Shown here in pieces: positions 9,770 through 18,263 of a DNA stretch of 64,000 nt. Source of the stretch: Collimonas antrihumi (GTDB taxonomy: Bacteria; Pseudomonadota; Gammaproteobacteria; Burkholderiales; Burkholderiaceae_D). The notes under the pieces were generated by a model. The model saw nothing but the letters and a program-made list of their open reading frames with translations. It did not search any database and had not been told where the DNA came from. Position 1 is the first letter of the stretch; each line of letters opens with the position of its first letter. The stretch covers positions 1-64,000 of the forward strand of contig NZ_JAGQED010000009.1 in NCBI RefSeq assembly GCF_018304965.1. The letters are read 5' to 3'. The translations under genes were made by a program, and so were the position numbers.

Positions 9770-9830
9770 TTAATTGGGGACAGAGTTTACGAGTCGCCGT
9801 AGCGCGACAAATTGCTCTGTCCCCTATTAA
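9770..9830. repeat. REP-like palindrome 1
   Basis: Left arm TTAATTGGGGACAGAG (9770-9785) pairs with CTCTGTCCCCTATTAA (9815-9830), 15 of 16 positions. An inner GTCGC/GCGAC stem makes the loop a second hairpin. It begins five bases after the livK-like stop. Confidence 0.75.
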
Positions 9831-9908
9831 CGGCGTCCGGAGAAAGAACGCCTTCGTCGCATTAACAAAGTACTACACAGACCGCAAAGACCTGTACTCC
9901 GTAGCCCG

Positions 9909-9972
9909 TTAACTGGGGTCAGAGTAATTTACGATGATAAAACTATCGTAAAAAAACTCTGACCCCACTTAA
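9909..9972. repeat. REP-like palindrome 2
   Basis: Left arm TTAACTGGGGTCAGAGT (9909-9925) pairs with ACTCTGACCCCACTTAA (9956-9972), 16 of 17 positions, with an inner TACGAT/ATCGTA stem. The core GGGG(A/T)CAGAGT is shared with palindrome 1 and with the half site at 129-145, showing one repeat family. Confidence 0.8.
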
Positions 9973-10006
9973 CTATATTTGCGGCTGAATTTTAGAAAAA
10001 ACCTCC

Positions 10007-10888
10007 ATGCTTGAACAACAACTTATCAACGCCCTTTCGCTGGGCAGCGTCTATGCGCTGTTTGCATTGGGCTTCACGCTGGTCTTCGGCGTGCTGGGCG
10101 TGATCAATTTATCGCACGGCGCCATTTTCATGCTTGGCAGTTACGCGGCGTTGCTGCTGGTGGAACATCTGGCGCTGCCGCTGTGGCTGGCGATGCTGGC
10201 GGCAATGCTGGTGTCGGGCCTGCTCGGCTTGCTGGTCGACTATCTGGTGCTGAAACCACTGCGGGCACGCAACGCGCCGCATCTGGCGCCCATGATCGCC
10301 ACTATTGGCGTCGCCACCATCCTTACCAGCCTGGCGCAAGGTATGTTTGGCGCTGAAAACAAGCGCTTCCCGGTCGGCACCATTCCAGAAGACAGCTATA
10401 ACTGGGGCCATCTGCATGTCACCGCGGTGCAAATCGGCATCGTCTTGATTTCCTTCATCCTGATGCTGGTGCTGCTGGCTGTGATGCGCCGCACCCAGCT
10501 TGGCCGTGCCTTGCGCGCGATTGCCGAATCACCGAAAGCAGCATACCTGCTCGGCATCAATGTCGAGGGCCTGTTCTATCTGACTTCGTTCGCCGCTGCC
10601 GCCCTCGGTGGCGCCGCTGGCGTGCTGGTCGGCCTGTCGTTCAACGCGATTACGCCATTCATGGGCCAGCCGATGCTGCACAAAGGCATCGCCGTCATCA
10701 TCCTGGGCGGCATGGGCGACATTCGCGGCGCCATGATTGCCGGCCTGTTCCTCGGTTTCGCCGAGGTGCTGACGGTTGCCTATATTTCCAGCGATTTCCG
10801 CGACGCCGTGGGATTCGGATTACTGTTTCTGATTTTATTGGTCAAGCCTTCCGGAATGTTTGGCAAAGTACTGGAAAGGAAGGCCTGA
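10007..10888 (+). CDS. livH: LivH-type ABC permease
   Basis: A 293-residue inner-membrane permease of the branched-chain amino acid importer family, with about eight hydrophobic segments. LALGFTLVFGVLGVINLSHGAIFMLG near the N terminus is the family hallmark. It forms the channel with the LivM-type partner encoded directly downstream. The start ATG 10007 has no clear Shine-Dalgarno sequence, which may keep its translation low compared with the binding protein. Gene symbol reflects family; the substrate may differ. Confidence 0.9.
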   Translation: MLEQQLINALSLGSVYALFALGFTLVFGVLGVINLSHGAIFMLGSYAALLLVEHLALPLWLAMLAAMLVSGLLGLLVDYLVLKPLRARNAPHLAPMIATIGVATILTSLAQGMFGAENKRFPVGTIPEDSYNWGHLHVTAVQIGIVLISFILMLVLLAVMRRTQLGRALRAIAESPKAAYLLGINVEGLFYLTSFAAAALGGAAGVLVGLSFNAITPFMGQPMLHKGIAVIILGGMGDIRGAMIAGLFLGFAEVLTVAYISSDFRDAVGFGLLFLILLVKPSGMFGKVLERKA

Positions 10889-10889
10889 C

Positions 10890-11798
10890 ATGACCGAACT
10901 GCTTACAACTGTCGGCGCTGCCGGCTTCCTGGACTGGTGGGATGGTTTCTGGTCGACCTACAACACCGTCATTTTCAGCCTCGGCGTCAACGCCATGCTG
11001 GCGCTTTCGATTTACGTTACGTTGTCATGCGGTCTGCTGTCGCTGGCCAACGCTGCGTTCATGGGCATCGGCGCTTATGCCGCCTCGCTGATCAGCATGC
11101 AGACCGGCCTGCCGTTTCCGGCAGCGCTGGCAATCGGCGGCGCATTGCCGGCGCTGGTGGCGCTGATCATCGGCATTCCGACCTTGCGCCTGTCCGGCGT
11201 CTATCTGGCGATGGCGACCCTCGGCTTCGGCGAGGTGGTTCGCGTCGTGGTGCTCAATATGGATATCACCGGCGGCCCGCTCGGCTTGAACGGCATCCCG
11301 TTGAAAACCGAATGGTGGCACATAGTGCTGCTGCTGGCGCTTACGCTGTACATCCTGGCGCGCATCCGCCGCTCCAAAATCGGCCGCGCCTTCGAAGCTA
11401 TCAAGGAAGATGAAGTTGCGGCGCGCCTGATGGGCGTCAATGTCGCCGGCTACAAGCTGCTGGCGTTTGTCATCGGCGCCGCCATTGCCGGCGTGGCCGG
11501 CGGCCTCAACGCCCACTACACTTTCACCATCGGCCCGGGCAACTACGCTTTCGAAAACGCCGTCGAAATCCTGACCATGGCCGTGTTCGGCGGCACCAGC
11601 AGCCTGATCGGCCCGACCATCGGCGGCATGGTGCTGACGATGCTGCCGGAAGTGCTGCGCGATTTCAACAGCTATCGGTCGGTCGTCAACGGCCTGATCC
11701 TGGTGCTGGTGATCCTGTATCTGCCCAAAGGCATCTGGGACCCACGCCGGATTCGTGCATTTTTCCAGCGCAAGGCGCAGGCTGGAGGAAGTAAATAA
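10890..11798 (+). CDS. livM: LivM-type ABC permease
   Basis: The second permease subunit, 302 residues, with many membrane segments and the LivM pattern SLANAAFMGIGAYAAS and GVYLAMATLGFGEVVR. ATG 10890 is chosen over an upstream in-frame ATG because GGAAAGGAAGG lies directly before it and the longer form would run into livH. It starts one base after the livH stop, and its own stop overlaps the next start as TAATG, so the subunits are translationally coupled. Confidence 0.92.
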   Translation: MTELLTTVGAAGFLDWWDGFWSTYNTVIFSLGVNAMLALSIYVTLSCGLLSLANAAFMGIGAYAASLISMQTGLPFPAALAIGGALPALVALIIGIPTLRLSGVYLAMATLGFGEVVRVVVLNMDITGGPLGLNGIPLKTEWWHIVLLLALTLYILARIRRSKIGRAFEAIKEDEVAARLMGVNVAGYKLLAFVIGAAIAGVAGGLNAHYTFTIGPGNYAFENAVEILTMAVFGGTSSLIGPTIGGMVLTMLPEVLRDFNSYRSVVNGLILVLVILYLPKGIWDPRRIRAFFQRKAQAGGSK

Positions 11799-12559
11799 TG
11801 CTGCAACTCAAAAACATCAGCAAGAATTTTGGCGGCCTGCAGGTTTTGCAAGACGTCAACTTCAACGTCCCGCAAGGCGGCATCTTTGGCCTGATCGGCC
11901 CTAACGGCGCCGGCAAAACCACCGTATTCAACCTGATCACCGGTTTGCTGCGCGCTTCCGGTGGCGCGATTGAATTCGACGGCCAGGACATCGGCAAGGT
12001 CGCACCGCACAAGATCACCGAACGCGGCATCGCCCGCACCTTCCAGAACATCCGCGTGTTCAAGGAAATGACCTTGCTGGAAAACGTCGTGGTCGGCATG
12101 CACGATCATATGCATTACGGCTTCGGCAGCCTATTGCTCAATCTTGGCGGCTTCAGAAAGATCGAAGCCCAGGCACGCGAGCGGGCATTGGAATTATTGT
12201 CCTGGGTACGTTTGGATCATAAGGCGCAGATGCTGGCCGACAGCCTCTCCTACGGCGAGCAGCGCAAACTGGAATTCGCCCGGGCATTGGCAACCAAGCC
12301 GAAACTGTTGCTGCTCGACGAACCGGTCGCTGGCATGAATCCCGCCGAGAAAACCGAACTGATGACGGAAATCCTGAACATCAAGCAGCGTGGCTTCAGC
12401 ATCTTCATGATCGAGCACGATATGCGTTTCGTGATGGGTTTGTGCGACCGCATCGCGGTCCTCAACTTTGGCCGCATTATTGCCGAAGGCAGCCCCGATC
12501 AGATCAAGAACAACCAGGAAGTGATTGAAGCCTACCTGGGCAAGGAAGACGCAGAATGA
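11798..12559 (+). CDS. livG: LivG-type ABC ATPase
   Basis: A 253-residue ATP-binding subunit. Walker A GPNGAGKT near residue 35, the signature LSYGEQRKLEFARAL, Walker B LLLLDEP and the switch His in FMIEHDM are all present. LivG members carry the IARTFQNIRVF stretch seen here near residue 75. It drives import together with LivF. It shares one base with livM and four with livF. Confidence 0.95.
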   Translation: MLQLKNISKNFGGLQVLQDVNFNVPQGGIFGLIGPNGAGKTTVFNLITGLLRASGGAIEFDGQDIGKVAPHKITERGIARTFQNIRVFKEMTLLENVVVGMHDHMHYGFGSLLLNLGGFRKIEAQARERALELLSWVRLDHKAQMLADSLSYGEQRKLEFARALATKPKLLLLDEPVAGMNPAEKTELMTEILNIKQRGFSIFMIEHDMRFVMGLCDRIAVLNFGRIIAEGSPDQIKNNQEVIEAYLGKEDAE

Positions 12560-13293
12560 AGGCCGCAGCAACCATGAACAAGACACCGATTCTGCAAGTG
12601 CAGGACCTGGCGGTTTCATACGGCCATATCGAAGCGGTCAAAGGCATCGACCTGACGCTCAACGAAGGCGAAATCACCGCACTGGTAGGTGCTAACGGCG
12701 CCGGCAAAAGCACCGCCCTGCTCGCCATCTCCGGCCTGCTGAAGCCAACCCGCGGAGAGGTGCTGTTCAATCAGCAGGACTTGACCAGGCTGTCGCCGCA
12801 CAAGATTGTCCAGAGCGGCGTGGTACAGGTCGCCGAAGGCCGCGCCACGCTTACCACCCTGAGCATTGCCGAAAACCTGGCGCTGGGTGCATATACCCGC
12901 AAGGACAAGGCGCAGATCTCCACGGATCTGGACTGGGTGTATTCTCTGTTCCCGGTGCTGCAACGACGCAAGGATGGCCTGGCCGGCAACCTGTCCGGTG
13001 GCGAACAGCAAATGCTGGCCATCGGCCGCGCGCTGATGGCCAAGCCGCGTGTGCTGTTGCTGGATGAACCGTCGATGGGGTTGGCGCCGTTGCTGGTGCA
13101 AGAGATTTTCCGCATCGTCAAGGAAATCAACCGCACCGGCCTGACGATCTTGCTGGTTGAGCAAAACGTCCGGCAAGCGCTACGCATCGCCCAGCGCGGC
13201 TATGTACTGGAAACCGGCAAGATCGTGCTGGCTGACAGCGGCAGTAACTTGCTGAACAATCCCAAAGTGCTGGAAGCGTATCTCGGAGGCTGA
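12556..13293 (+). CDS. livF: LivF-type ABC ATPase
   Basis: The second ATP-binding subunit, 245 residues: Walker A GANGAGKS, signature LSGGEQQMLAIGRALM, Walker B LLLDEPSMGLAP and switch His replaced by Gln in LLVEQNV, as usual in LivF. The start overlaps the livG stop as ATGA with AAGGA nine bases upstream; an inner ATG at 12574 is a weaker alternative. It closes the operon; a hairpin follows at 13346-13369. Confidence 0.95.
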   Translation: MKAAATMNKTPILQVQDLAVSYGHIEAVKGIDLTLNEGEITALVGANGAGKSTALLAISGLLKPTRGEVLFNQQDLTRLSPHKIVQSGVVQVAEGRATLTTLSIAENLALGAYTRKDKAQISTDLDWVYSLFPVLQRRKDGLAGNLSGGEQQMLAIGRALMAKPRVLLLDEPSMGLAPLLVQEIFRIVKEINRTGLTILLVEQNVRQALRIAQRGYVLETGKIVLADSGSNLLNNPKVLEAYLGG

Positions 13294-13345
13294 CCTGCTC
13301 GGCAGTGCCAGCGGCGCGCATTAAACCCATGTAGCGATCAAATTC

Positions 13346-13369
13346 AAGGCCAATATTCATATTGGCCTT
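13346..13369 (+). terminator. Hairpin after livF
   Basis: AAGGCCAAT (13346-13354) pairs perfectly with ATTGGCCTT (13361-13369) across a six-base loop. Only a short T-containing stretch follows, so it is a weak intrinsic terminator candidate for the liv operon. Confidence 0.45.
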
Positions 13370-13471
13370 ATTCATTTCCGGCATACCTGCATACAGGTCA
13401 AACCGGTATCTTCCCTGCAAGCTCGGAAAATCCGACAAAACACTCGATCGTCTTGCAGAAGGAAATAAACC

Positions 13472-13960
13472 ATGTTGGGCATTGCTCTACTGTTCATCGG
13501 CGCAGTGCTGGTCGTTAATGGCGTCGGCTTGACCGGCCGCATCGAGGCGCGTGAAAACGCCGTTTTCAACTTTCTGGTCGGCATCCTGGCGCTGTTCATC
13601 AGTTTGCTGGGCCTGGTCCGTAGCGTTGATAATGCGGGTTACCTTAGTACTGCAGCGGGCTTGTTGTTTGCGTTCACGTACCTGTATCTGGCAGTGGTGC
13701 AATGGAAAGGCATGAACGGCAAAGGTTTAGGCTGGTATTGCCTGTTCGTCGCCATCAATACCTTGCCGATGGCGTGGCTGGCAGTGAACCAGGATATCCG
13801 CTCTACCGTAATGTGGCTGGCATGGGGCGCACTGTGGTTCTTGTTTTTCCTGGCAATGGCGCTTCAGAAAAGCATTCGATCCCTAGGCCCCATCACCGCG
13901 ATTATCGGGATTTTCTCATGCTGGATCCCGGGCTTTTTAATGCTGACCGGCCGCTGGTAA
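13472..13960 (+). CDS. AmiS/UreI-family channel
   Basis: A 162-residue integral membrane protein with six or so hydrophobic segments. The start MLGIALLFIGAVLVVNGVG and the later GLLFAFTYLYLA and GKGLGWYCLFVAINTLPMAW match the AmiS/UreI family, whose members pass urea or short aliphatic amides across the inner membrane. GAAGGA lies eight bases before ATG 13472. It follows the liv-type importer by 178 bases on the same strand. No urease or amidase gene is nearby, so the physiological solute is unknown. It ends eight bases from a convergent lipoprotein gene. Confidence 0.8.
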   Translation: MLGIALLFIGAVLVVNGVGLTGRIEARENAVFNFLVGILALFISLLGLVRSVDNAGYLSTAAGLLFAFTYLYLAVVQWKGMNGKGLGWYCLFVAINTLPMAWLAVNQDIRSTVMWLAWGALWFLFFLAMALQKSIRSLGPITAIIGIFSCWIPGFLMLTGRW

Positions 13961-13968
13961 AGACACAG

Positions 13969-14487
13969 TTACTGCAGGCTGCCCCAGCGTTCTACCGCTG
14001 GTTCCGCCACCGCCCACTTCCAGATATCATCGCTGCGGCAAGCGCTACCGGTATACCAGGCACGCTTCAACTGCGCGCCCTCACCCGTGTCGACCGACAG
14101 CATCATTTCCTTGCACAGAGCAAGCGGGGTGTCTATCAGGCGCGTCACACGCACTTCTCCCTGCTCGTTACCGTAGCCGATCGGATTGACGTATGCCCAG
14201 CGCCGCGACTGGCCCACATTCAGCTGGCCGACGATGGCCGCGATTTCATCCTGTTCGGCTTTCTGCCAGCTACGGTATATATATTTGGTGGTGGCGTCGG
14301 TCGCTGCCTGCACGCCTATGCCAACGGCATAGCCGACTGCCGGATTGGAGCTGACAGCGCCGCTGGCGACACCCGCCGCCGCTCCGGCAAAACCGCCGAT
14401 GCTGTTACAGCCGCTCAATACTACTGCCGCCGTCAGCAAGCAAGCGCCGCCAATAACGCTGCGCGAAAAACCACCGCGCGGCATCAC
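13969..14487 (-). CDS. Hypothetical lipoprotein, downstream copy of a tandem pair
   Basis: A 172-residue predicted lipoprotein: signal peptide ending in the lipobox LSGC (about residue 26), then a Gly/Ala-rich stretch (GGFAGAAAGVASGAV) that resembles a glycine zipper and could insert in or line the outer membrane. The C terminus KWAVAEPAVERWGSLQ is shared with the upstream neighbour, as are VQAAT, CKE and SVD in the middle, so the two are paralogs. GTG 14487 has GGGGAG seven bases upstream; ATG 14484 is the alternative. Both overlap the upstream stop, giving translational coupling. Function unknown. Confidence 0.7.
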   Translation of the reverse strand: MMPRGGFSRSVIGGACLLTAAVVLSGCNSIGGFAGAAAGVASGAVSSNPAVGYAVGIGVQAATDATTKYIYRSWQKAEQDEIAAIVGQLNVGQSRRWAYVNPIGYGNEQGEVRVTRLIDTPLALCKEMMLSVDTGEGAQLKRAWYTGSACRSDDIWKWAVAEPAVERWGSLQ

Positions 14488-15008
14488 TGCAATGCTCCCC
14501 AGCGCTCAGTCGCGGGTTCCGCGGACGCCCACTTCCAGGCTGGCCCCGCCTGGCATATGGTCGCCATGTAGAATTCACTGGTCGGCTTGCTGGCCTTATC
14601 CACCAACCCGTCGACGGAAAATACAATTTCCTTGCAGCTCATGCCCTGGCTGGCAATAACCCGGCTGACCGTAACCCGGCCGCGTTCGTTGTCCTGGATT
14701 GGCAGCGAGTGGATGACCTGCCAGCTGGCGACCGCGCCGACCGCCAGGCTACCGGCCGCGATGGCGATGGCATCCTGCGCCTCGCCATGCACCTTGCGCT
14801 GCTGATACTGCACACCCGCGCGTGTCGCCGCTTGCACGCCGAGACCGATACCGGTCGCCACCGCCGCATTATTGGTGAGCTTGCTCGCCAACGCAGTACC
14901 GGCCACACCGGCCGCAGCCGAACTGCCTTCGGTCACGACGGAACTACAACCACTCAATATCACTACACTACCCAACACCAGCCAACCACTTATCTGCTTT
15001 AACTGCAT
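14484..15008 (-). CDS. Hypothetical lipoprotein, upstream copy of a tandem pair
   Basis: A 174-residue predicted lipoprotein with signal MQLKQISGWLVLG and lipobox LSGC. As in its neighbour, a small-residue-rich stretch follows (SSAAAGVAGTALASKL), then VQAAT, a conserved CKEIVFSVD, a second Cys and the ending KWASAEPATERWGALQ. ATG 15008 places the signal peptide at the N terminus; an upstream in-frame start would put 16 polar residues in front and is rejected. The two conserved Cys after the lipobox could form a disulfide. Function unknown. Confidence 0.7.
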   Translation of the reverse strand: MQLKQISGWLVLGSVVILSGCSSVVTEGSSAAAGVAGTALASKLTNNAAVATGIGLGVQAATRAGVQYQQRKVHGEAQDAIAIAAGSLAVGAVASWQVIHSLPIQDNERGRVTVSRVIASQGMSCKEIVFSVDGLVDKASKPTSEFYMATICQAGPAWKWASAEPATERWGALQ

Positions 15009-15186
15009 TACCGAATCCAATATGTAAGCACCGGCCAGGGAGGCATCGGTAGACATCAGCCAAAACAGCTGCAGACATTTAGAAGAGAAAACTTCGGTTC
15101 AGTTCGATAGAAAAGTGATGAATTTGCAAATTCTTGTTAAATCATTCCTGACAAGAAAATTTCCAATAAAAAAACGTGGCGTGCAA

Positions 15187-15741
15187 TTACATGCCGCTGC
15201 CGTTTGCCCCACCCATGCCGCCCATGCCTTTACCATGTCCCTTGCCGGATGGTTTGTCCTTGCCAACCGTTGAGCTGGGCTCGCAAGATACCTTATCTAC
15301 GCGCACCAGGCGATCTGCCAGAAACAAACGAACCGCCTGCCGTTGCTGATCGTCAAGCGCGTCATTCATGGTCAGCCACAGTTCGCGCAACTGGCGCCCT
15401 TCCTGCGCAGCCAATCCGGATTCGTTATCAATCGCCGCCGACAACTGCCGCAAATCGATTGCCGGATCCTTGAGACCATTACTCATATTGGCTTGCAGAT
15501 CGTGTTGCCGCTTTTCCCTGTCGCTGAGGATGGTGCGCGTCTTGGTTTCCAGCTGGCGCCATAAAGTCTGTTGATTCGCGTTCAGATGCAACTCGTCCTT
15601 CACCCCGCCGGCCACCGACAATACATCCTCAGCATGAAAATCCATCACTGGTGCTGCCAGCGCCGAGGATGCCAGCCCCACGCTGAAAAGGGCTGCGGGC
15701 GAACCCAGCTTCAAAGCGGACAACAGCTGCTTGGTGTGCAT
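15187..15741 (-). CDS. Spy/CpxP-like periplasmic protein (LTXXQ-type)
   Basis: A 184-residue secreted protein with signal peptide (cleavage near SSALA, residue 29) and a helical, charged body. LHLNANQQTLWRQLE near residue 53 resembles the LTXXQ motif of the Spy/CpxP family of periplasmic chaperones or stress sensors. The C terminus is a Gly/Lys/Met-rich tail (GKGHGKGMGGMGG), which could bind metal. It is a single gene between the lipoprotein pair and the ABC exporter. Assignment rests on motif and overall character, so it is moderate. Confidence 0.6.
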   Translation of the reverse strand: MHTKQLLSALKLGSPAALFSVGLASSALAAPVMDFHAEDVLSVAGGVKDELHLNANQQTLWRQLETKTRTILSDREKRQHDLQANMSNGLKDPAIDLRQLSAAIDNESGLAAQEGRQLRELWLTMNDALDDQQRQAVRLFLADRLVRVDKVSCEPSSTVGKDKPSGKGHGKGMGGMGGANGSGM

Positions 15742-15928
15742 GACAATCTCCAGTAGATAAATCAGCTATTTAACCGGAGTTGCCGCGCCAGCGAGACAGG
15801 TGAATCATTTGGTAACAGCTGGCCACGGTTTGATACACGATGTTGCGGGGCGCAATTTGTCGCGTATTCTTTCCGCACATTGCTTTATTATTAGCAGCTT
15901 GCATTGCTGTCATGCTCCCTACGTCACC

Positions 15929-15972
15929 TTATTGACTGCTTATTGACTGCTTATTGACTGTTTAATGACTGA
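15929..15972. repeat. 11-bp tandem repeat, four copies
   Basis: TTATTGACTGC at 15929-15939, the same at 15940-15950, TTATTGACTGT at 15951-15961 and TTAATGACTGA at 15962-15972. The array ends three bases before the upstream start codon of the ABC ATPase gene, and the unit length is near one helical turn. Confidence 0.85.
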
Positions 15973-15975
15973 ATA

Positions 15976-16947
15976 ATGGATCGATTCAATCACATGATAA
16001 AAATCTCCGGCCTTACCTTCGACTACCCCGGTCACCGCGCTTTGCATCAGGTCAGCCTGCAGGTCGAAGCTGGTAGCGTGACTGCGCTGGTCGGCTCTAA
16101 CGGCGCCGGCAAAACCACGCTGATGCGCTGCATTGCGGGCCTGGAAACACCGCTCTCAGGTTCGATCGACGTGGCTGGCATGGATGTGCTGGAACAGCCG
16201 CGTGAAGTACATCGAATCATGGGTTACCTGTCCGATTTCTATGGCTTGTATCAAGCGCTGACAGTGGCGCAATGCTTTGAATATGCGGCCGCCGCCCAAG
16301 GTTTGCCGGCATCGGCGGTCCCGCAGGCGATCCAGACTACCGCGCAGCAACTGGGACTTACAGAACGCCTGCAACAGACCTGCGACAAGCTGTCGCGCGG
16401 CTTGCGCCAGCGCGTCGCCATCGGCCAGGCCATCATCCACAGTCCGAAAATCCTGCTGCTGGACGAACCGGCGTCCGGCCTCGATCCGGAAGCGCGCGCC
16501 AGCCTGGCCGGACTGTTTCGACAGTTGCAAGCGCAGGGCATGACGCTGCTGGTGTCGTCGCATATCCTGGCAGAACTGGATGAATATTCGACCCATATGC
16601 TAGCTTTACGCGATGGCAAAGTGCTGGAATATCGCGCGCTGGCGCACGACAGCACCGAACTCGCTCGACACAAATCGCTGCGGATCACTCTGGCTCAAGC
16701 CAATCCCGGCTTGCGCGCGCAACTGGCTACCGAGCCGTCCGTGCAGATAACCGCCAGTGACGAACGTAGCGCCGATTTCGTCTTCAGCGGTGACGAGCAC
16801 GCCCAGGCGGCATTGCTTGCGCGCCTGATTGCTGGCGGACTGGCGGTTGCCAGCTTTGCAGATCAAAAGGAAAACCTGCAACAATCGTATCTGCGCTCAG
16901 TCGCCAGCTATGAAAATAACGGTCAAATCGCCAGGAGCGCATCATGA
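15976..16947 (+). CDS. ABC transporter ATPase (ABC-2-type exporter)
   Basis: A 323-residue ATP-binding protein: Walker A GSNGAGKT near residue 42, signature LSRGLRQRVAIGQAI, Walker B LLLDEPASGLDP and switch His in VSSHIL. The C-terminal 100 residues are an extra domain common in exporter ATPases of the CcmA/NatA kind. It may start at 15976 or at the ATG at 15994 (MIKISG); no good Shine-Dalgarno sequence decides. The stop overlaps the permease start by four bases. Substrate unknown. Confidence 0.88.
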   Translation: MDRFNHMIKISGLTFDYPGHRALHQVSLQVEAGSVTALVGSNGAGKTTLMRCIAGLETPLSGSIDVAGMDVLEQPREVHRIMGYLSDFYGLYQALTVAQCFEYAAAAQGLPASAVPQAIQTTAQQLGLTERLQQTCDKLSRGLRQRVAIGQAIIHSPKILLLDEPASGLDPEARASLAGLFRQLQAQGMTLLVSSHILAELDEYSTHMLALRDGKVLEYRALAHDSTELARHKSLRITLAQANPGLRAQLATEPSVQITASDERSADFVFSGDEHAQAALLARLIAGGLAVASFADQKENLQQSYLRSVASYENNGQIARSAS

Positions 16948-18263
16948 TCAATCCTGAATTCAAACGTAACCTGTGGCTGCAATTCTCCTTACATCGCCTG
17001 ATCGCCATGCCGGCCATCCTGGGATTGATTTTTTTCACGCTCAGCATCGCCAGTAATAATTTTCCTGACGGCCTGCCGCTGGACAGCATAGCGTTGATCT
17101 TGTTCGGCGGGATCGTCTGCCTATGGGGAACCCGCAGCGCCAGCAGCGCCGTGATCGATGAAATCCGCGACAAAACCTGGGACCAGCAACGCATGAGCGC
17201 GCTCAATCCCTGGACCATGACCTGGGGCAAGCTGTTCGGCGCCACTGCTTTCAACTGGTATGGCGGCCTTCTTTGTCTGCTGGCATTCGTGATCGCCGCA
17301 CTGACGCGAGAGGATGCCATGACATTTACCAGCGGCTTGACGCTGGTAGCCCTAGGCATACTGATGCATGCGGCGACGATTGCCCTGAACCTGCATTTGA
17401 TGCGCAGCGACATCCGCGCCGTGCAGCGCGGCGGTATTGCCTGGGCTGTGGTGCTGATGGTTTTCCTGTTTGCACCACGCTTGCGTTCCGGGATCGACGC
17501 TTCCGTTCTCTGGTGGGGGCAGCCGTTTGCGTATAGTGTATTTCTGCTGGCCAGCACGGTGTTCTTTGCCGCCTTCGCTGTATTTGCGGCATGGCGCAGC
17601 ATGAGCAGCGCATTGCAAATCACCACCATCCCCTGGGCCTGGCCACTGGCTTGCTGCCTGCTGGCAGCCTATGTTGCCGGTTTTACCGACGGCGCCGGAC
17701 TGTTGTGGATAGCCCTGCTGTTCGCAATGGCCATGACCTATGCTGCGCTATTCTCGGAAGAAAACGACATCGCACTCTGGCAGCGTGTCACAGCCAGGGC
17801 AAAGGCTGGCAATTGGCATGGCCTGTTCCGCAATTTACCAATCTGGCCCACAACACTAGTTTTGAGTTTTTGTTTTGCGCTGCTGCTGCAGTTCAGTAAT
17901 GGCGAAGACCTGCCATTCAAGCTACCGGCAACCATCGCCAGTCTGTCGTTCCTGGCCTTGACGCTGGCTCTTATGCTGTTACGCGACTGCTGCGTCTACC
18001 TGTTCTTCGCCTTTTCCGGCAAGAGCAAGCGAGTCGGCGCCACCACCATCTTGTATCTGGCGCTCATCAATGGTTTGCTGCCGTTCCTGAGCAAGATGAT
18101 GGGATTGAAATCCCTGTCCATATTCTTCATGCCGCTGCATATCGGCAATGGCTGGGTCATGCTTGGCATAGCAGCGCTGCACGCTCTGCTGGCTTTAGCG
18201 CTGCTAGGCTGGCGTTGGCGCCAGCAAGCCTTGAAAGATGACTCGCTGCCGCAGGCGGCTTAA
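16944..18263 (+). CDS. ABC transporter permease, exporter type
   Basis: A 439-residue membrane protein with about ten hydrophobic segments and no other domain. It is coupled (ATGA) to the ATPase gene and completes a two-gene exporter. The early [24 protein letters not shown] resembles the cytoplasmic coupling region of ABC-2 permeases (DE-R-T-WD--R). The gene converges on transaldolase, with stops overlapping by four bases. What it exports cannot be told from the sequence. Confidence 0.8.
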   Translation: MINPEFKRNLWLQFSLHRLIAMPAILGLIFFTLSIASNNFPDGLPLDSIALILFGGIVCLWGTRSASSAVIDEIRDKTWDQQRMSALNPWTMTWGKLFGATAFNWYGGLLCLLAFVIAALTREDAMTFTSGLTLVALGILMHAATIALNLHLMRSDIRAVQRGGIAWAVVLMVFLFAPRLRSGIDASVLWWGQPFAYSVFLLASTVFFAAFAVFAAWRSMSSALQITTIPWAWPLACCLLAAYVAGFTDGAGLLWIALLFAMAMTYAALFSEENDIALWQRVTARAKAGNWHGLFRNLPIWPTTLVLSFCFALLLQFSNGEDLPFKLPATIASLSFLALTLALMLLRDCCVYLFFAFSGKSKRVGATTILYLALINGLLPFLSKMMGLKSLSIFFMPLHIGNGWVMLGIAALHALLALALLGWRWRQQALKDDSLPQAA

